A stretch of DNA of 64,000 bases from Variovorax ginsengisoli (GCF_030811835.1 NZ_JAUSRO010000001.1:405583-469582); one strand, 5' to 3'. Counted from the first letter of the stretch, positions 47,901 to 56,855 are shown. A program made the numbers and translations. Notes: generated from the letters alone by a model not told the origin.

Positions 47901-48560
47901 ATGAAGAAACTGAATAAAGTGGCGATGATGTTTGCAGTCGCTGCGCTCGCCACTGCCGCCGGCGCGCAGACCCGTGTCACCGCAGCAAATGGCGGTCCCG
48001 TCATCGACAACTGGCAAAATGGCACCGGCGAACTCGTCTGGAAGAATGGCACCAACGAACTGTGCTGGCGCGATGCCAACTGGACGCCTGCTACCGCAGC
48101 CGCCGGTTGCGATGGCGCTCTGGTTCGCGCTGCAGCGCCTGTTGCTGCAACGCCTGCTGCTCCTGTCGCTCCGCCGCCTGCACCGCCGGCTCCTCCCGCA
48201 GCTTCGAAGGTCACCTTCGCTGCTGACGCGTTCTTCGACTTCGACAAGTCGGTTCTGAAGCCCGAAGGCCGCGCCAAGCTGGACGATCTGGTCTCCAAGA
48301 TCCGTGACGTCAACCTGGAAGTCATCATTGCCGTGGGCCACACCGACTCGATCGGTACCGATGCCTACAACCAGCGTCTGTCGGTTCGCCGCGCTGAAGC
48401 TGTCAAGGCCTATCTGGTCTCGAAGGGCATCGAACGCAACCGCGTGTACACCGAAGGCAAGGGCGAGAAGCAGCCAGTGGCTGATAACCGCACCAAGGAA
48501 GGCCGCGCCAAGAACCGTCGCGTGGAAATCGAAGTGGTCGGCACCCGCGCCAACCGTTGA
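47901..48560 (+). CDS. ompA: OmpA-family outer membrane protein
   Basis: 219-aa exported protein: signal peptide to about residue 22 (AGAQ), a short region with GELVWKNGTNELCWRDANW and two Cys, a Pro/Ala linker (about 80-105), and an OmpA C-terminal peptidoglycan-binding domain (FDFDKSVLKPEGRAKLD, GHTDSIGTDAYNQRLSVRRA, NRRVEIEV). No eight-strand barrel, as in related betaproteobacterial proteins. Good AGAGGAG ribosome site. Divergent from gyrA and ended by a strong terminator. Confidence 0.9.
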   Translation: MKKLNKVAMMFAVAALATAAGAQTRVTAANGGPVIDNWQNGTGELVWKNGTNELCWRDANWTPATAAAGCDGALVRAAAPVAATPAAPVAPPPAPPAPPAASKVTFAADAFFDFDKSVLKPEGRAKLDDLVSKIRDVNLEVIIAVGHTDSIGTDAYNQRLSVRRAEAVKAYLVSKGIERNRVYTEGKGEKQPVADNRTKEGRAKNRRVEIEVVGTRANR

Positions 48561-48584
48561 TTCCCAGGAATCCTCGATCAAGAA

Positions 48585-48609
48585 AACCCCGCTTCGGCGG
48601 GGTTTTTTT
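48585..48609 (+). terminator. Rho-independent terminator after ompA
   Basis: 8-bp stem AACCCCGC (48585-48592) / GCGGGGTT (48597-48604), TTCG tetraloop and seven Ts (48603-48609), 25 bases after the ompA stop. Confidence 0.93.
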
Positions 48610-48681
48610 ATACCTGCGGCTTTTGCGTTTGTAGCTTTCGGCTGGCATGGCAGTTCGTGCCTGGCGTTCCATAATGGCGCC

Positions 48682-49392
48682 ATGAATGACACTGTGAATG
48701 CCGACCCGGCTGAACTCGCCAAATTTTCGGAACTTGCTCATCGCTGGTGGGACATGGAGAGCGAATTTCGCCCACTCCATGAAATCAATCCGCTGCGCCT
48801 CGACTGGATCGATGGTTTGGCGCCCATATCCGGCCGGCGTGTGTTGGACGTCGGCTGCGGCGGTGGCATCCTGGCAGATTCGATGGCACGCAAGGGTGCC
48901 GATGTGCTGGGGATCGACCTGGCCGACAAGGCGCTCAAGGTGGCGCAACTCCATGCGCTCGAAGCCGGCACGCGCGGCGTGAAATACCGCGAAGTGAGCG
49001 TCGAGGCGCTCGCTGCCGAGCAGCCCGCCAGTTTCGACGTGGTCACCTGCATGGAAATGCTGGAACACGTACCGCAGCCAGCGTCGGTGGTCAAGGCTTG
49101 TGCGGATTTGGTGAAACCGGGCGGATGGGTGTTCTTTTCGACCATCAACCGCAGTCCGAAGTCCTTTTTGTTTGCGATCGTGGGCGCGGAATACGTGTTG
49201 GGACTGCTGCCCCGTGGCACCCACGAGTACCAGAAGATGATCAGGCCGAGCGAACTGGCTGCCCACTGCCGGGCCGCCGCCCTCGACCTGCAGCAGACCC
49301 GAGGCATGGAATACAACCCGCTGACGCGGCGCTACTGGCTGAGCGCGAACACCAGTGTGAACTACATGTTCGCCACAAGGAAGCCTTTGTGA
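48682..49392 (+). CDS. ubiG: Ubiquinone biosynthesis O-methyltransferase
   Basis: 236-aa SAM-dependent methyltransferase: motif I VLDVGCGGGILA (54-65), then VTCMEMLEHVPQP, and the UbiG-specific NRSPKSFLFAIVGAEYVL membrane-associating region. It does both O-methylations of ubiquinone synthesis. ATG at 48682; the frame upstream overlaps ompA and its terminator. The stop overlaps gph. Confidence 0.93.
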   Translation: MNDTVNADPAELAKFSELAHRWWDMESEFRPLHEINPLRLDWIDGLAPISGRRVLDVGCGGGILADSMARKGADVLGIDLADKALKVAQLHALEAGTRGVKYREVSVEALAAEQPASFDVVTCMEMLEHVPQPASVVKACADLVKPGGWVFFSTINRSPKSFLFAIVGAEYVLGLLPRGTHEYQKMIRPSELAAHCRAAALDLQQTRGMEYNPLTRRYWLSANTSVNYMFATRKPL

Positions 49393-50060
49393 AAGCGCGT
49401 CCGACGATTGAAGCCGTGCTGTTCGATCTGGACGGCACACTGATCGACAGTGCTCCCGACCTGGGTGCTGCCGCCGACAAGATGCGGGTCGATCGTGGTC
49501 TGCCATCGCTGCCGATCGAGAGCTATCGCCACATGGCCGGTGCCGGCGCGCGCGGCATGTTGGGCATCGCCTTCGGCATGACGCCCGAATCGCCCGGTTA
49601 TCCGGAAATGCGCGAGGAGTTCTTCGTGAACTACGAGGCGCGGATGCTGCTCAATACCTTCGTGTTCGACGGGGTGAGTCGATTGCTCGAAACGCTGGGT
49701 GCGCGTGGTTTGCAGTGGGGTGTGGTCACGAACAAGTCCATGCGCTTCACTGACCCGCTCACGCAGTCGATGCCGCTGTTCGCGACAGCGGGCGCGGTGG
49801 TAAGTGGTGATACCACGCCACACGCCAAGCCCCATCCTGAGCCGCTCTTCGAGGCGGCTCGCCGGCTGGGCATTGCGCCCGAGCGCTGCGTGTACGTGGG
49901 CGACGACGAACGTGACATCGTGGCTGGCCGCGCCGCAGGCATGCGTACGGTGGCCGCGACCTACGGCTACATGGGCGCGCAGGGCGACGCCACGCGCTGG
50001 GAAGCCGATACTTCGATCGCATCGCCACTGGAGCTCTTGCAATGGCTGAATACAGCCTAA
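49389..50060 (+). CDS. gph: Phosphoglycolate phosphatase
   Basis: 223-aa HAD phosphatase: motif I FDLDGTLIDS (Asp13, Asp15), motif II VVTNK, motif III lysine in HAKPHPEP and motif IV VYVGDDERDI. GTG at 49389 overlaps the ubiG stop (GTGA). The ubiG-gph pair is a standard operon. The ssrA promoter lies in its last codons. Confidence 0.9.
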   Translation: MKARPTIEAVLFDLDGTLIDSAPDLGAAADKMRVDRGLPSLPIESYRHMAGAGARGMLGIAFGMTPESPGYPEMREEFFVNYEARMLLNTFVFDGVSRLLETLGARGLQWGVVTNKSMRFTDPLTQSMPLFATAGAVVSGDTTPHAKPHPEPLFEAARRLGIAPERCVYVGDDERDIVAGRAAGMRTVAATYGYMGAQGDATRWEADTSIASPLELLQWLNTA

Positions 50061-50063
50061 AAT
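50037..50063 (+). promoter_or_regulatory. Candidate ssrA promoter
   Basis: TTGCAA (50037-50042) and TAAAAT (50058-50063) separated by 15 bases, nine bases before the tmRNA 5' end. It overlaps the gph stop codon. Spacing is shorter than the ideal 17. Confidence 0.55.
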
Positions 50064-50072
50064 AGCAGTCTT

Positions 50073-50459
50073 GGGGCTGCACTGGTTTCGACGTGGGTTC
50101 GGAATCGCAGCGGGGCATGTCGAGCTGAATGCGCTCGTAAAACAGATTCAAACAAACTAACTGCAAACGACGAACGTTTCGCACTCGCCGCTTAATTGCC
50201 GGTGAGCTTTGCAACAGCAGGCCGATGGGCTGGGCAAGGGGGTGACAGAGCAATCTGAAGCCTCCCGGCTGCAAAGATAATTACATGGGCTGGTTTCGAC
50301 CCGGGTACCTTGGGTTGGAACGAGAAAATAGGGTACTGGCGTCCGGTTTAGCGTGCGGCTGCGCGACTCCGGAAGTGAGACTCAAATCAGACCGCTAAAC
50401 ATGTAGAACTGCGCGAAGATGGCTTGCGGACGGGGGTTCAAATCCCCCCAGCTCCACCA
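50073..50459 (+). ncRNA. ssrA: tmRNA
   Basis: 387-nt transfer-messenger RNA. The 5' end GGGGCTGCACTGGTTTCGAC pairs with the 3' end GCTCCACCA in the tRNA-like domain; the T-arm GGGGGTTCAAATCCCCCC is clear. The resume codon GCA is at 50163 and the tag reads ANDERFALAA, ending at TAA 50193-50195. It rescues stalled ribosomes with SmpB. CCA is encoded. Confidence 0.96.
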
Positions 50460-50464
50460 TTCAT

Positions 50465-50504
50465 AAAAGGCTAAGTCGTTGTAAATCAATGACTTGGCCT
50501 TTTT
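50465..50504 (+). terminator. Terminator after ssrA
   Basis: AAAAGGC-TAAGTC pairs with GACTT-GGCCTTTTT across a 13-base AT-rich loop, ending in a T-run (50500-50504), six bases after the tmRNA CCA. Confidence 0.75.
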
Positions 50505-50851
50505 CATTCCGGCCGGAAACGTCCTTCGTTTCACCCGTTCTTCGGCTCCATTTTTGCCTTGATCTGGGCAACGCCGGCAAGCATTCACGACTGTATGGCG
50601 ATGGCGGACGGTCGAGGGCGCAGGCACGGCATCCGGGAGCCCGGGTAAGTCCACTCTGAGGATGCCGACCGATACGCCGCCGGAGTCTGTGGTTTTGCCA
50701 ATTTTTCTACTGGATGCGCGTGCATCATGACTGCGTCGGCCGTGCCTTATGAGCGTCGCCGCCATGAGCGACACGCTCATGCGCCTGTGCAAAAGCAGCG
50801 CAACGGCACGCTGCGGTAGGTCGAATTTTCAATCGAACAGGGCCTCAGGCC
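50505..50851. other. Intergenic stretch after ssrA without a recognisable gene
   Basis: About 350 bases with no credible gene on either strand. An open frame on the minus strand runs into the tmRNA and reads WSWGDLNPRPQ, the well-known false translation of a tRNA-like 3' end. No copy of the ssrA 3' end that would mark an attachment site was noticed. Confidence 0.5.
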
Positions 50852-50953
50852 ATGAAAGCAATACTTTTGATCCTCGCCGCGATGCAGGGGGGCGGCGTGG
50901 TGCTCATGCTGATCATCCTCTGGCAGCGCCGCCATCGGTGGAAAGACGGGTAA
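50852..50953 (+). CDS. Possible 33-aa membrane microprotein
   Basis: Small ORF: MKAILLILAAMQGGGV then a continuing hydrophobic run to about residue 24 and a basic tail QRRHRWKDG. That is one membrane helix with positive-inside orientation. There is no good ribosome binding site (only GGGCCTCAGGCC upstream), so it may not be translated. Confidence 0.35.
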   Translation: MKAILLILAAMQGGGVVLMLIILWQRRHRWKDG

Positions 50954-51007
50954 GGACCGCGAGTTGGGTGCTGCATGCACGCAGGGAGCAACAGGTCGGC
51001 TGTCTGC

Positions 51008-51268
51008 TCAACCCGCAAGCGCAGTACGCACGCCATCGATCGACACCACGATCCCTGGCGACGTGTCGTCGATTTCCAGTGCCGTCCCCATGAAACGATC
51101 GGCCTCGATCTCTCCGGTAGCGGCCAGCGCCGTTCGACCGATGCGACGGATGTCCATCAGGCTGTGGTGCTGGGCGCTGGCCAGCACGATCTTTTGCGGA
51201 TACTTGTTGTCGTGCGCGCGCCAATGCTGCTGGATGGCCGCGATGACCTGATCGTAGATGCTGCTCAT
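51008..51268 (-). CDS. Hypothetical 86-aa protein
   Basis: Soluble small protein, no signal peptide, mixed helix/strand composition (SIYDQVIAAIQQHWRAHDNK, then PQKIVLASAQHHSLMDIRRIG). Family not recognised. The composition looks like a real protein, but the ribosome site is weak. It is divergent from the pseudouridine synthase gene. Confidence 0.5.
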   Translation of the reverse strand: MSSIYDQVIAAIQQHWRAHDNKYPQKIVLASAQHHSLMDIRRIGRTALAATGEIEADRFMGTALEIDDTSPGIVVSIDGVRTALAG

Positions 51269-51415
51269 GCTGGTATTTTCACGGTGTTTGCGGTCGCTTG
51301 CGCGGCTATAGTCTGCGCCTGCAGGCCCTACGCGCAGACTTGGTCCGTGTCGGCCCCCATGGCGCCTTACTTTTTCCCTTCTTCAGCTGCCGGGTCCCAA
51401 GGCTCGGCTTCCGTC

Positions 51416-52156
51416 ATGCAACTCCAGGAACTTCTCTACACCCAAGGCTTTGGCACGCGTCGCGTGTGCTTCGGTCTCGTCCAGCAAGGCCTGGTGACGG
51501 TCGATGGCCAAATCGTCACCGACCCGTCCGCCGATGTGGATGCCGTGGAGGGATTGCCTTACACCGTGCAGGGCACCGCCTGGGAATACCATGAAAAAGC
51601 CTATCTGATGCTGCACAAGCCTGCGGGCACCGAATGCTCACAGAAGCCATCGACTTACCCGAGCATCTACACGCTGCTGCCTTCGCCGTTGCGCTTGCGT
51701 CCCAACAAGGGTGCCGTGCAAGGCGTGCAGGCCATCGGACGGCTCGATCAGGACACCACCGGGCTGCTGCTGCTCACGGACGACGGGCAATTCATTCACC
51801 GGATGGGGTCGCCCAAGCACCATGTGCCCAAGGTCTATGAGGTCACGACCAAGCATCCCATCGACGATGCGCAGGTTGCGCGGCTGCTGGGGGGTGTGGT
51901 GCTCGACGACGATCCCAAGCCCGTGCGTGCGGCGGCCTGCGAGGCGGTGGCGCCGCTGCACTTGCGGCTGACGCTTACCGAAGGCAAGTACCACCAGGTC
52001 AAACGCATGCTGGCAGCGGTGGGCAACCGGGTCGAAGGGTTGGATCGATCCCGGATCGGCGACCTGGTGCTGCCCGCCGACCTCGCGCCTGGCCAGTGGC
52101 GCTGGTTGACCAGCGAGCAGGTCGATGCGCTGAAAACGGCCAAAAAACACACCTGA
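51416..52156 (+). CDS. RsuA-family pseudouridine synthase
   Basis: 246-aa enzyme with an N-terminal S4 RNA-binding domain (LQELLYTQGFGTRRVCFGLV, VTVDGQIVTDP) and a catalytic domain with GRLDQDTTGLLLLTDDG (catalytic Asp) and LTLTEGKYHQVKRMLAAVGN. The family makes pseudouridine 516 of 16S rRNA. ATG at 51416 matches the family start; another at 51359 would add 19 residues without family support. Probably rsuA. Confidence 0.87.
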   Translation: MQLQELLYTQGFGTRRVCFGLVQQGLVTVDGQIVTDPSADVDAVEGLPYTVQGTAWEYHEKAYLMLHKPAGTECSQKPSTYPSIYTLLPSPLRLRPNKGAVQGVQAIGRLDQDTTGLLLLTDDGQFIHRMGSPKHHVPKVYEVTTKHPIDDAQVARLLGGVVLDDDPKPVRAAACEAVAPLHLRLTLTEGKYHQVKRMLAAVGNRVEGLDRSRIGDLVLPADLAPGQWRWLTSEQVDALKTAKKHT

Positions 52157-52231
52157 ACGACAGGACGTGGGGGGCATGCAGGTCAGCCAATCGCAAGTGT
52201 TGGGCGTTAAAGTCAAATCCGCTGTCACCGA

Positions 52232-53236
52232 ATGATTCCCTTGCGCCTTACTGCTTCATCGCCCAGCCGCTTCGCGGCACTGTTGCTCGCCCTGTCGGGT
52301 CTGTGTTCCCTGGCCGTTTCGGCCGCCGAGCGCCCACCGCTTTTCGTGCTCAATTCGCTGGACGCGACAGTCAGCGTGATCGATCCCGTGACATGGACGG
52401 AAAAGCAACGGATTCCGACCGGCAAGGAGCCTCATCACATCTACATGACGCCCGACGAGAAATCGGTCATCGTTGCGAACTCGGCGGGCGATTCACTCAC
52501 CTTCCTCAATCCCCGCACGGCTGAAGTGCAGCGCGTCGTGTACGGCATCATCGACCCGTACCAACTGCAGTTTTCGCGAGACATGAAGTGGTTCGTGACG
52601 GCGGCCAACCGCCTGAACCACGTCGATATCTACAGTTGGGACGGCAAGGACCTGAAGCTGGCCAAGCGCATCGCCACCGGCAAGACGCCCAGCCACATCT
52701 GGATCGACGCGACCAGCACGGTGGCTTACGTGACCATGCAGGACAGTGACGAGCTCATTGCGGTCGACCTGCGCACGCAAACCATCCGCTGGCGCATGCC
52801 CACCGGCCCCATGCCTGCGGACATCTTCGGCGTGCACAACGACCGCACTTTGCTCGTCGGGCTCACTGGCGGCGATGGCGTGCAGGTGTTCGACGTGGCT
52901 GGCGCGCAGCCGAAGCTGATCGGCCAGATCCCGACGGGCAAGGGCGCCCATGCGTTTCGCGCCGCCGGCGACGGGCGCAGTGTCTTCGTGAGTAATCGTG
53001 TGGCCAACAGCATCAGCCGTATCGACCTGCAGTCGCTCAAGGTGACCGACAACTACCCGGTGCCCGGCGGCCCCGACTGCATGGATGTGTCGGCCGACGG
53101 AAAGACGCTCTATGTCACCTCGCGCTGGGCCAAGAAGCTCAGCGTGGTCGATCTGGCGAGCCACACCGTGACCCGCCAGGTCAACGTCGGGCGTTCGCCG
53201 CACGGCGTCTGGACGCTCGACCATGCCAACCGTTGA
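52232..53236 (+). CDS. Exported YVTN beta-propeller protein
   Basis: 334-aa secreted protein. Signal peptide to about residue 31 (AVSAAE), then about seven 40-residue propeller repeats (LFVLNSLDATVSVIDPVTW, SVFVSNRVANSISRIDLQS, TLYVTSRWAKKLSVVDLAS). Similar to YncE-like proteins of unknown function. It overlaps the deacetylase gene by 14 bases, so the two are likely expressed together. Confidence 0.85.
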   Translation: MIPLRLTASSPSRFAALLLALSGLCSLAVSAAERPPLFVLNSLDATVSVIDPVTWTEKQRIPTGKEPHHIYMTPDEKSVIVANSAGDSLTFLNPRTAEVQRVVYGIIDPYQLQFSRDMKWFVTAANRLNHVDIYSWDGKDLKLAKRIATGKTPSHIWIDATSTVAYVTMQDSDELIAVDLRTQTIRWRMPTGPMPADIFGVHNDRTLLVGLTGGDGVQVFDVAGAQPKLIGQIPTGKGAHAFRAAGDGRSVFVSNRVANSISRIDLQSLKVTDNYPVPGGPDCMDVSADGKTLYVTSRWAKKLSVVDLASHTVTRQVNVGRSPHGVWTLDHANR

Positions 53237-54029
53237 GTGCGCGGGACGTCGCTGGCAGAGCCGGCTGATGCTCGGGGCGCTGGTACTTGCCCTTGCAGGC
53301 AGTGCGCTCGCTCAGAGCGCCTGCCAGAAGCCCGTCTATCTGACGCTCGACACGGGCCACATGGGCATCGCGCCGCTGGTGGCCGAGGTGCTGCATCGTC
53401 AGAACGTGCGCGTGACCTTCTTTGCGGCGGCCGAGCGCACGCAGACCGAAGGCAACAGCCTGGACGACCACTGGGCGCCCTGGTGGAAAGCGCGCGCGGC
53501 CGAGGGCAATGAGTTCGCGTCGCACACCTACGACCATGTCTACTGGCGCGCAGACGACAAGGATGGCTTCCGGGTACAGCCCTCGGCCGGCGCGCAGAAC
53601 GGTCAGAAGCTGACCTGGACTGCCGCGCAATACTGCGCGAACATCGACAAGGCCCGCGACCGGCTGGCACAGATGACCGGCAAGAAGCCGTTGCCGCTGT
53701 TCCGAGCGCCGGGTGGCAAGACCTCGCCCAAGCTGCTCGCCGCGGCCAGGGCCTGCGGCTATGCGCATGCAGGCTGGTCGCCCGCCGGCTTCCTCGGCGA
53801 CGAATTGCCCAGCGAAACGTTCAGCAACGAGAAGCTGTTGCGGCAGGCGCTCGACCGCATTCGGCCGGGCGACGTGCTGCTGGCGCATCTGGGCATCTGG
53901 TCGCGCAAGGACCCGTGGGCACCGGCCGACCTGGAGCCGCTCATTGTCGGGCTGAAGGCCAAGGGCTTCTGTTTCGAGACCTTGCGCCAGCATCCCGCCT
54001 ACCGGGACTGGATCGCCACGCATCCCTGA
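53223..54029 (+). CDS. NodB-type polysaccharide deacetylase with altered motif 1
   Basis: 268-aa exported protein: hydrophobic signal (15-31), then a NodB fold. Motif 2 is HTYDH (H101, H105) and motif 3 RAPGG (161-165). Motif 1 reads TLDTG instead of TFDDG: the base Asp43 is kept but the metal-binding second Asp is Thr44. So either metal binding differs or activity is reduced. ATG at 53223 overlaps the propeller gene by 14 bases; an ATG at 53268 is an alternative. Confidence 0.8.
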   Translation: MPTVECAGRRWQSRLMLGALVLALAGSALAQSACQKPVYLTLDTGHMGIAPLVAEVLHRQNVRVTFFAAAERTQTEGNSLDDHWAPWWKARAAEGNEFASHTYDHVYWRADDKDGFRVQPSAGAQNGQKLTWTAAQYCANIDKARDRLAQMTGKKPLPLFRAPGGKTSPKLLAAARACGYAHAGWSPAGFLGDELPSETFSNEKLLRQALDRIRPGDVLLAHLGIWSRKDPWAPADLEPLIVGLKAKGFCFETLRQHPAYRDWIATHP

Positions 54030-54068
54030 TTCTTTGATTTCGACCTGCAGGAAAGACGCGCATCGTTC

Positions 54069-55040
54069 ATGGAGTGGTTCACAGACCTGTTCGCCAACGT
54101 ACAGCAATGGCTGTTCGAGGCCGTGGTGCAGCCTTTGGTCTATGCGGTCGGCCTGGGTGGCTGGGTCGAAGACGCCTTCGACGCGACGGGCTGGCTGATG
54201 GTGGGCCTGATCCAGGTCCTGGTCCTGATGGCCGTCATTGGCCCGCTGCAACGCTGGCGACCCGTTGAACCGGTCGTGGACCGCCGTGCCGTGCGCACGG
54301 ACATCCTGTACACGCTCATTCACCGGCTGGGCCTGTTCCGTCTGGGCATTTTCTTTGCCATGCAGCCGCTGTTCGATCTGACGATGGGCCTGTTGCGCAG
54401 TCACGGCTGGGGCACGCTGCATCTGGACGAACTCTGGCCTGGCGTGACCGACGTGCCGTGGATCGCGTTCGCCATCTACCTGGTGGTCCTGGATTTCTTC
54501 GAGTACCTGATTCACCGGGGACAGCATCATTTCAATTGGTGGTGGGCACTGCATTCGCTGCACCACTCCCAGCGCCAGATGACGATGTGGAGCGACAACC
54601 GCAATCACCTGCTCGACGATGTCATTCACGACGTCATCATCGTGGTCGTGGCGCAGTTGATCGGTGTGGCGCCGGGCCAGTTCATCGCGTTGGTGGCGTT
54701 GACCCAGCTCAGCGAAAGCCTGCAGCACGCGAACCTGCGGCTCTCGTTCGGACGGATCGGCGAGCGGCTGTGGATCAGCCCGCGCTTTCATCGGTTGCAC
54801 CATGCCATCGGCATCGGTCATGAGCGGCGCGGACCGCAGACGCTGGGCGGACGCAATTTCGGCGTGTTGCTGCCCTGGTGGGACATGCTGTTTCGCACGG
54901 TCGACTTCGAGGCCCGCTATTACCGCACAGGCGTGCGCGATCAGGTCGAGCCCGATGCGTACGGTCGCGTGCGCGACTACGGGCGCGGCTTCTGGGCGCA
55001 GCAGTGGCTGGGCCTGCGGCGTCTGATAGGCCGCGGCTGA
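54069..55040 (+). CDS. Sterol desaturase / fatty acid hydroxylase family protein
   Basis: 323-aa integral membrane di-iron oxygenase. Histidine boxes: HRGQHH, HSLHH and, further on, HRLHH. About four to five membrane helices lie before and between them. Substrate is a membrane lipid but unidentified. It is 39 bases after the deacetylase on the same strand. Confidence 0.83.
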   Translation: MEWFTDLFANVQQWLFEAVVQPLVYAVGLGGWVEDAFDATGWLMVGLIQVLVLMAVIGPLQRWRPVEPVVDRRAVRTDILYTLIHRLGLFRLGIFFAMQPLFDLTMGLLRSHGWGTLHLDELWPGVTDVPWIAFAIYLVVLDFFEYLIHRGQHHFNWWWALHSLHHSQRQMTMWSDNRNHLLDDVIHDVIIVVVAQLIGVAPGQFIALVALTQLSESLQHANLRLSFGRIGERLWISPRFHRLHHAIGIGHERRGPQTLGGRNFGVLLPWWDMLFRTVDFEARYYRTGVRDQVEPDAYGRVRDYGRGFWAQQWLGLRRLIGRG

Positions 55041-55077
55041 CGCCAAAGGGCGTGCGTGGCGTTATCCTCGGCACCCG

Positions 55078-55959
55078 ATGCGTCTTCTTCTCGACTCCTT
55101 CTGGCGTGCCGTCGCCTACTGCCTCCTGCCGCGGGTGATCCTGCTGTCGCTGGCTCCATTGGTCGTGATGATCGCACTGGCGGCCGGCCTGTCCTATTTC
55201 TACTGGGATGCAAGCGTTGCCTGGACGCGCGGCGCGCTGGATGCTTGGCCGTTGCTGTCGACCGTCTGGGGCTGGATCGGCAATATCTTCTCAGGGGACG
55301 TCACCGCGTTCCTTGCCCCCCTGATGGTGGTGTTCGCGGTCACGCCGATGATCGTCGTGCTCTCACTGTTGATCGTCGCAGCGCTGATGTCGCCGGCACT
55401 CACGCGCCTGGTCGCCGACCGGCGCTTTGCCGGGCTCGAGCAGAAGAAGGGCGCTTCGATGCTCTGGAGCATCGCGCGCTCCTTTGGGTTGACGGTGCTG
55501 GCGATGCTTGCGCTGGTGGTGTCGATGCCGCTGTGGCTCATTCCGCCCTTGGTGCTCGTGCTGCCACCGCTGATCTGGGGCTGGCTGACCTACCGTGTGA
55601 TGAGCTTCGACGCGCTGGCCGACCACGCAAGCGCCGAGGAGCGCGCCACGTTGCTGCGGACCCACCGCCTGCCTTTGCTGGCCATCGGCGTGCTCTGTGG
55701 GTATCTGGGCGCCGCACCGAGCATCGTGTGGGCCTCCGGCTTGCTGTTCGCGGCTGCGTTCTTCATCCTGATCCCCCTGGCGATCTGGATCTACACGCTG
55801 GTCTTCGCATTCTCGGCGCTCTGGTTTGCCCACTACGGCCTCGACGCGCTGGCTCAGTTGCGAGCACAGCGCACTGCTGCGGCATCTTCCGCACCCCTGC
55901 TGCCTGCGGACGCGCTCGACGCTGAACGCAGGCTTGCCTCATCTCGGGAAATCACGTGA
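55078..55959 (+). CDS. EI24-domain membrane protein
   Basis: 293-aa membrane protein with about six hydrophobic segments and the EI24/CysZ-type region (LFLPRV-like start, then SLTRLVADRRF-like loop, LIPPLVLVLPPLIWGWLTYRVMSFDAL in parts). Bacterial relatives are sulfate transporters (CysZ) but the link is weak. Overlaps the next gene by four bases (GTGA). Confidence 0.75.
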   Translation: MRLLLDSFWRAVAYCLLPRVILLSLAPLVVMIALAAGLSYFYWDASVAWTRGALDAWPLLSTVWGWIGNIFSGDVTAFLAPLMVVFAVTPMIVVLSLLIVAALMSPALTRLVADRRFAGLEQKKGASMLWSIARSFGLTVLAMLALVVSMPLWLIPPLVLVLPPLIWGWLTYRVMSFDALADHASAEERATLLRTHRLPLLAIGVLCGYLGAAPSIVWASGLLFAAAFFILIPLAIWIYTLVFAFSALWFAHYGLDALAQLRAQRTAAASSAPLLPADALDAERRLASSREIT

Positions 55960-56756
55960 CCCCCACTTTCGGCCTGATCATCGTCGGCGACGAAATTCTC
56001 TCCGGCAAGCGTCTGGACAAGCACATGCCCAAGGTCATTGCGCTGCTGGCTGCCCGTGGCCTTCAACTCGGCTGGGCCGAGTATGTGGGCGATGTGCCCG
56101 AGCGCATCACCGCTGCGCTCGCGCGGGCCTTCGCATCCGGCGACGTGGTGTTTTCGACCGGCGGCATTGGTGCCACGCCTGACGACCATACCCGCCAATG
56201 CGCGGCCCGAGCGCTCGGCGTGCCGCTCGCTCTGCATCCGGAGGCTGAATTGCTCATCCGCGAACGCATGCAGGACACGGCGCGCGAGCAGGGGACGGCC
56301 TACGAGCCCGACCGCCCCGACAACGTGCATCGCCTGAACATGGGCGTGTTCCCCGAAGGTGCATCGATCATTCGAAATCCGTACAACAAGATCCCCGGCT
56401 TCAGCATGGGGCACGTGCATTTCGTGCCCGGTTTTCCGGTCATGGCTTGGCCGATGATCGAATCCGTGCTCGACGACCGTTACGCCGACCTGTTTTCGAC
56501 CGGTCAGATGCTCGAGAAGTCGGTCGTGGTATTCGGTTCGATGGAAGCGACGCTCACGCCTCTGATGGAGGCCATCGAGGCCGGCCATGCGGGCGTGAAG
56601 GTGTTCAGTCTCCCAAGCGTCGATCATCCCGAGCACGGCCGTCACATCGAATTGGGCGTCAAAGGCCACGCCAGCGTCGTTGATGCCGCGTATGCTCAGT
56701 TGCTCGACGGGCTGCGCACCTTCAATGCTCAGCTGGGACCCGAATTGGTGCGCTGA
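55956..56756 (+). CDS. CinA/MoeA-type molybdopterin-binding domain protein
   Basis: 266-aa protein whose first 165 residues are a MoCF_biosynth domain ([36 protein letters not shown]). The nicotinamide-nucleotide amidase half of full-length CinA is absent. GTG start at 55956. The domain is shared by molybdenum cofactor enzymes and CinA pyrophosphatases; a pyrophosphatase role is more likely here than cofactor synthesis, but neither is shown. Confidence 0.8.
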   Translation: MTPTFGLIIVGDEILSGKRLDKHMPKVIALLAARGLQLGWAEYVGDVPERITAALARAFASGDVVFSTGGIGATPDDHTRQCAARALGVPLALHPEAELLIRERMQDTAREQGTAYEPDRPDNVHRLNMGVFPEGASIIRNPYNKIPGFSMGHVHFVPGFPVMAWPMIESVLDDRYADLFSTGQMLEKSVVVFGSMEATLTPLMEAIEAGHAGVKVFSLPSVDHPEHGRHIELGVKGHASVVDAAYAQLLDGLRTFNAQLGPELVR

Positions 56757-56763
56757 AGAAGAA

Positions 56764-56780
56764 TGCACCAATAAAGTGCT
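56764..56780 (+). promoter_or_regulatory. Candidate NtrC binding site upstream of glnA
   Basis: TGCACCAATAAAGTGCT matches the 17-bp NtrC dyad (TGCACC-N5-GGTGCA), left half-site perfect, right half-site 4 of 6. It lies about 75 bases upstream of the -24 element. Confidence 0.55.
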
Positions 56781-56839
56781 TTCATGGCTGTTTTTGGGGA
56801 TTTGCATGGACAACTGGCACGCGGCAGGCCCCCACGCAA

Positions 56840-56855
56840 TGGCACAGAAACTGCA
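56840..56855 (+). promoter_or_regulatory. Candidate sigma-54 promoter of glnA
   Basis: TGGCACAGAAACTGCA fits the -24/-12 consensus TGGCAC-N5-TTGCA with one mismatch and correct GG-to-GC spacing. Expected start about 35-40 bases before the glnA ATG. Confidence 0.65.

Noticed and set aside
50382..50792. 136-aa minus-strand ORF ending in WSWGDLNPRPQ
   Set aside because: The C-terminal motif is the antisense reading of the tmRNA 3' end, a well-known false annotation; the rest has no recognisable domain.
55956..56756. Treating the CinA-like protein as part of the molybdenum gene group
   Set aside because: It lies 30 kb from the molybdenum genes beside an unrelated membrane protein; the domain also occurs in CinA-type pyrophosphatases.
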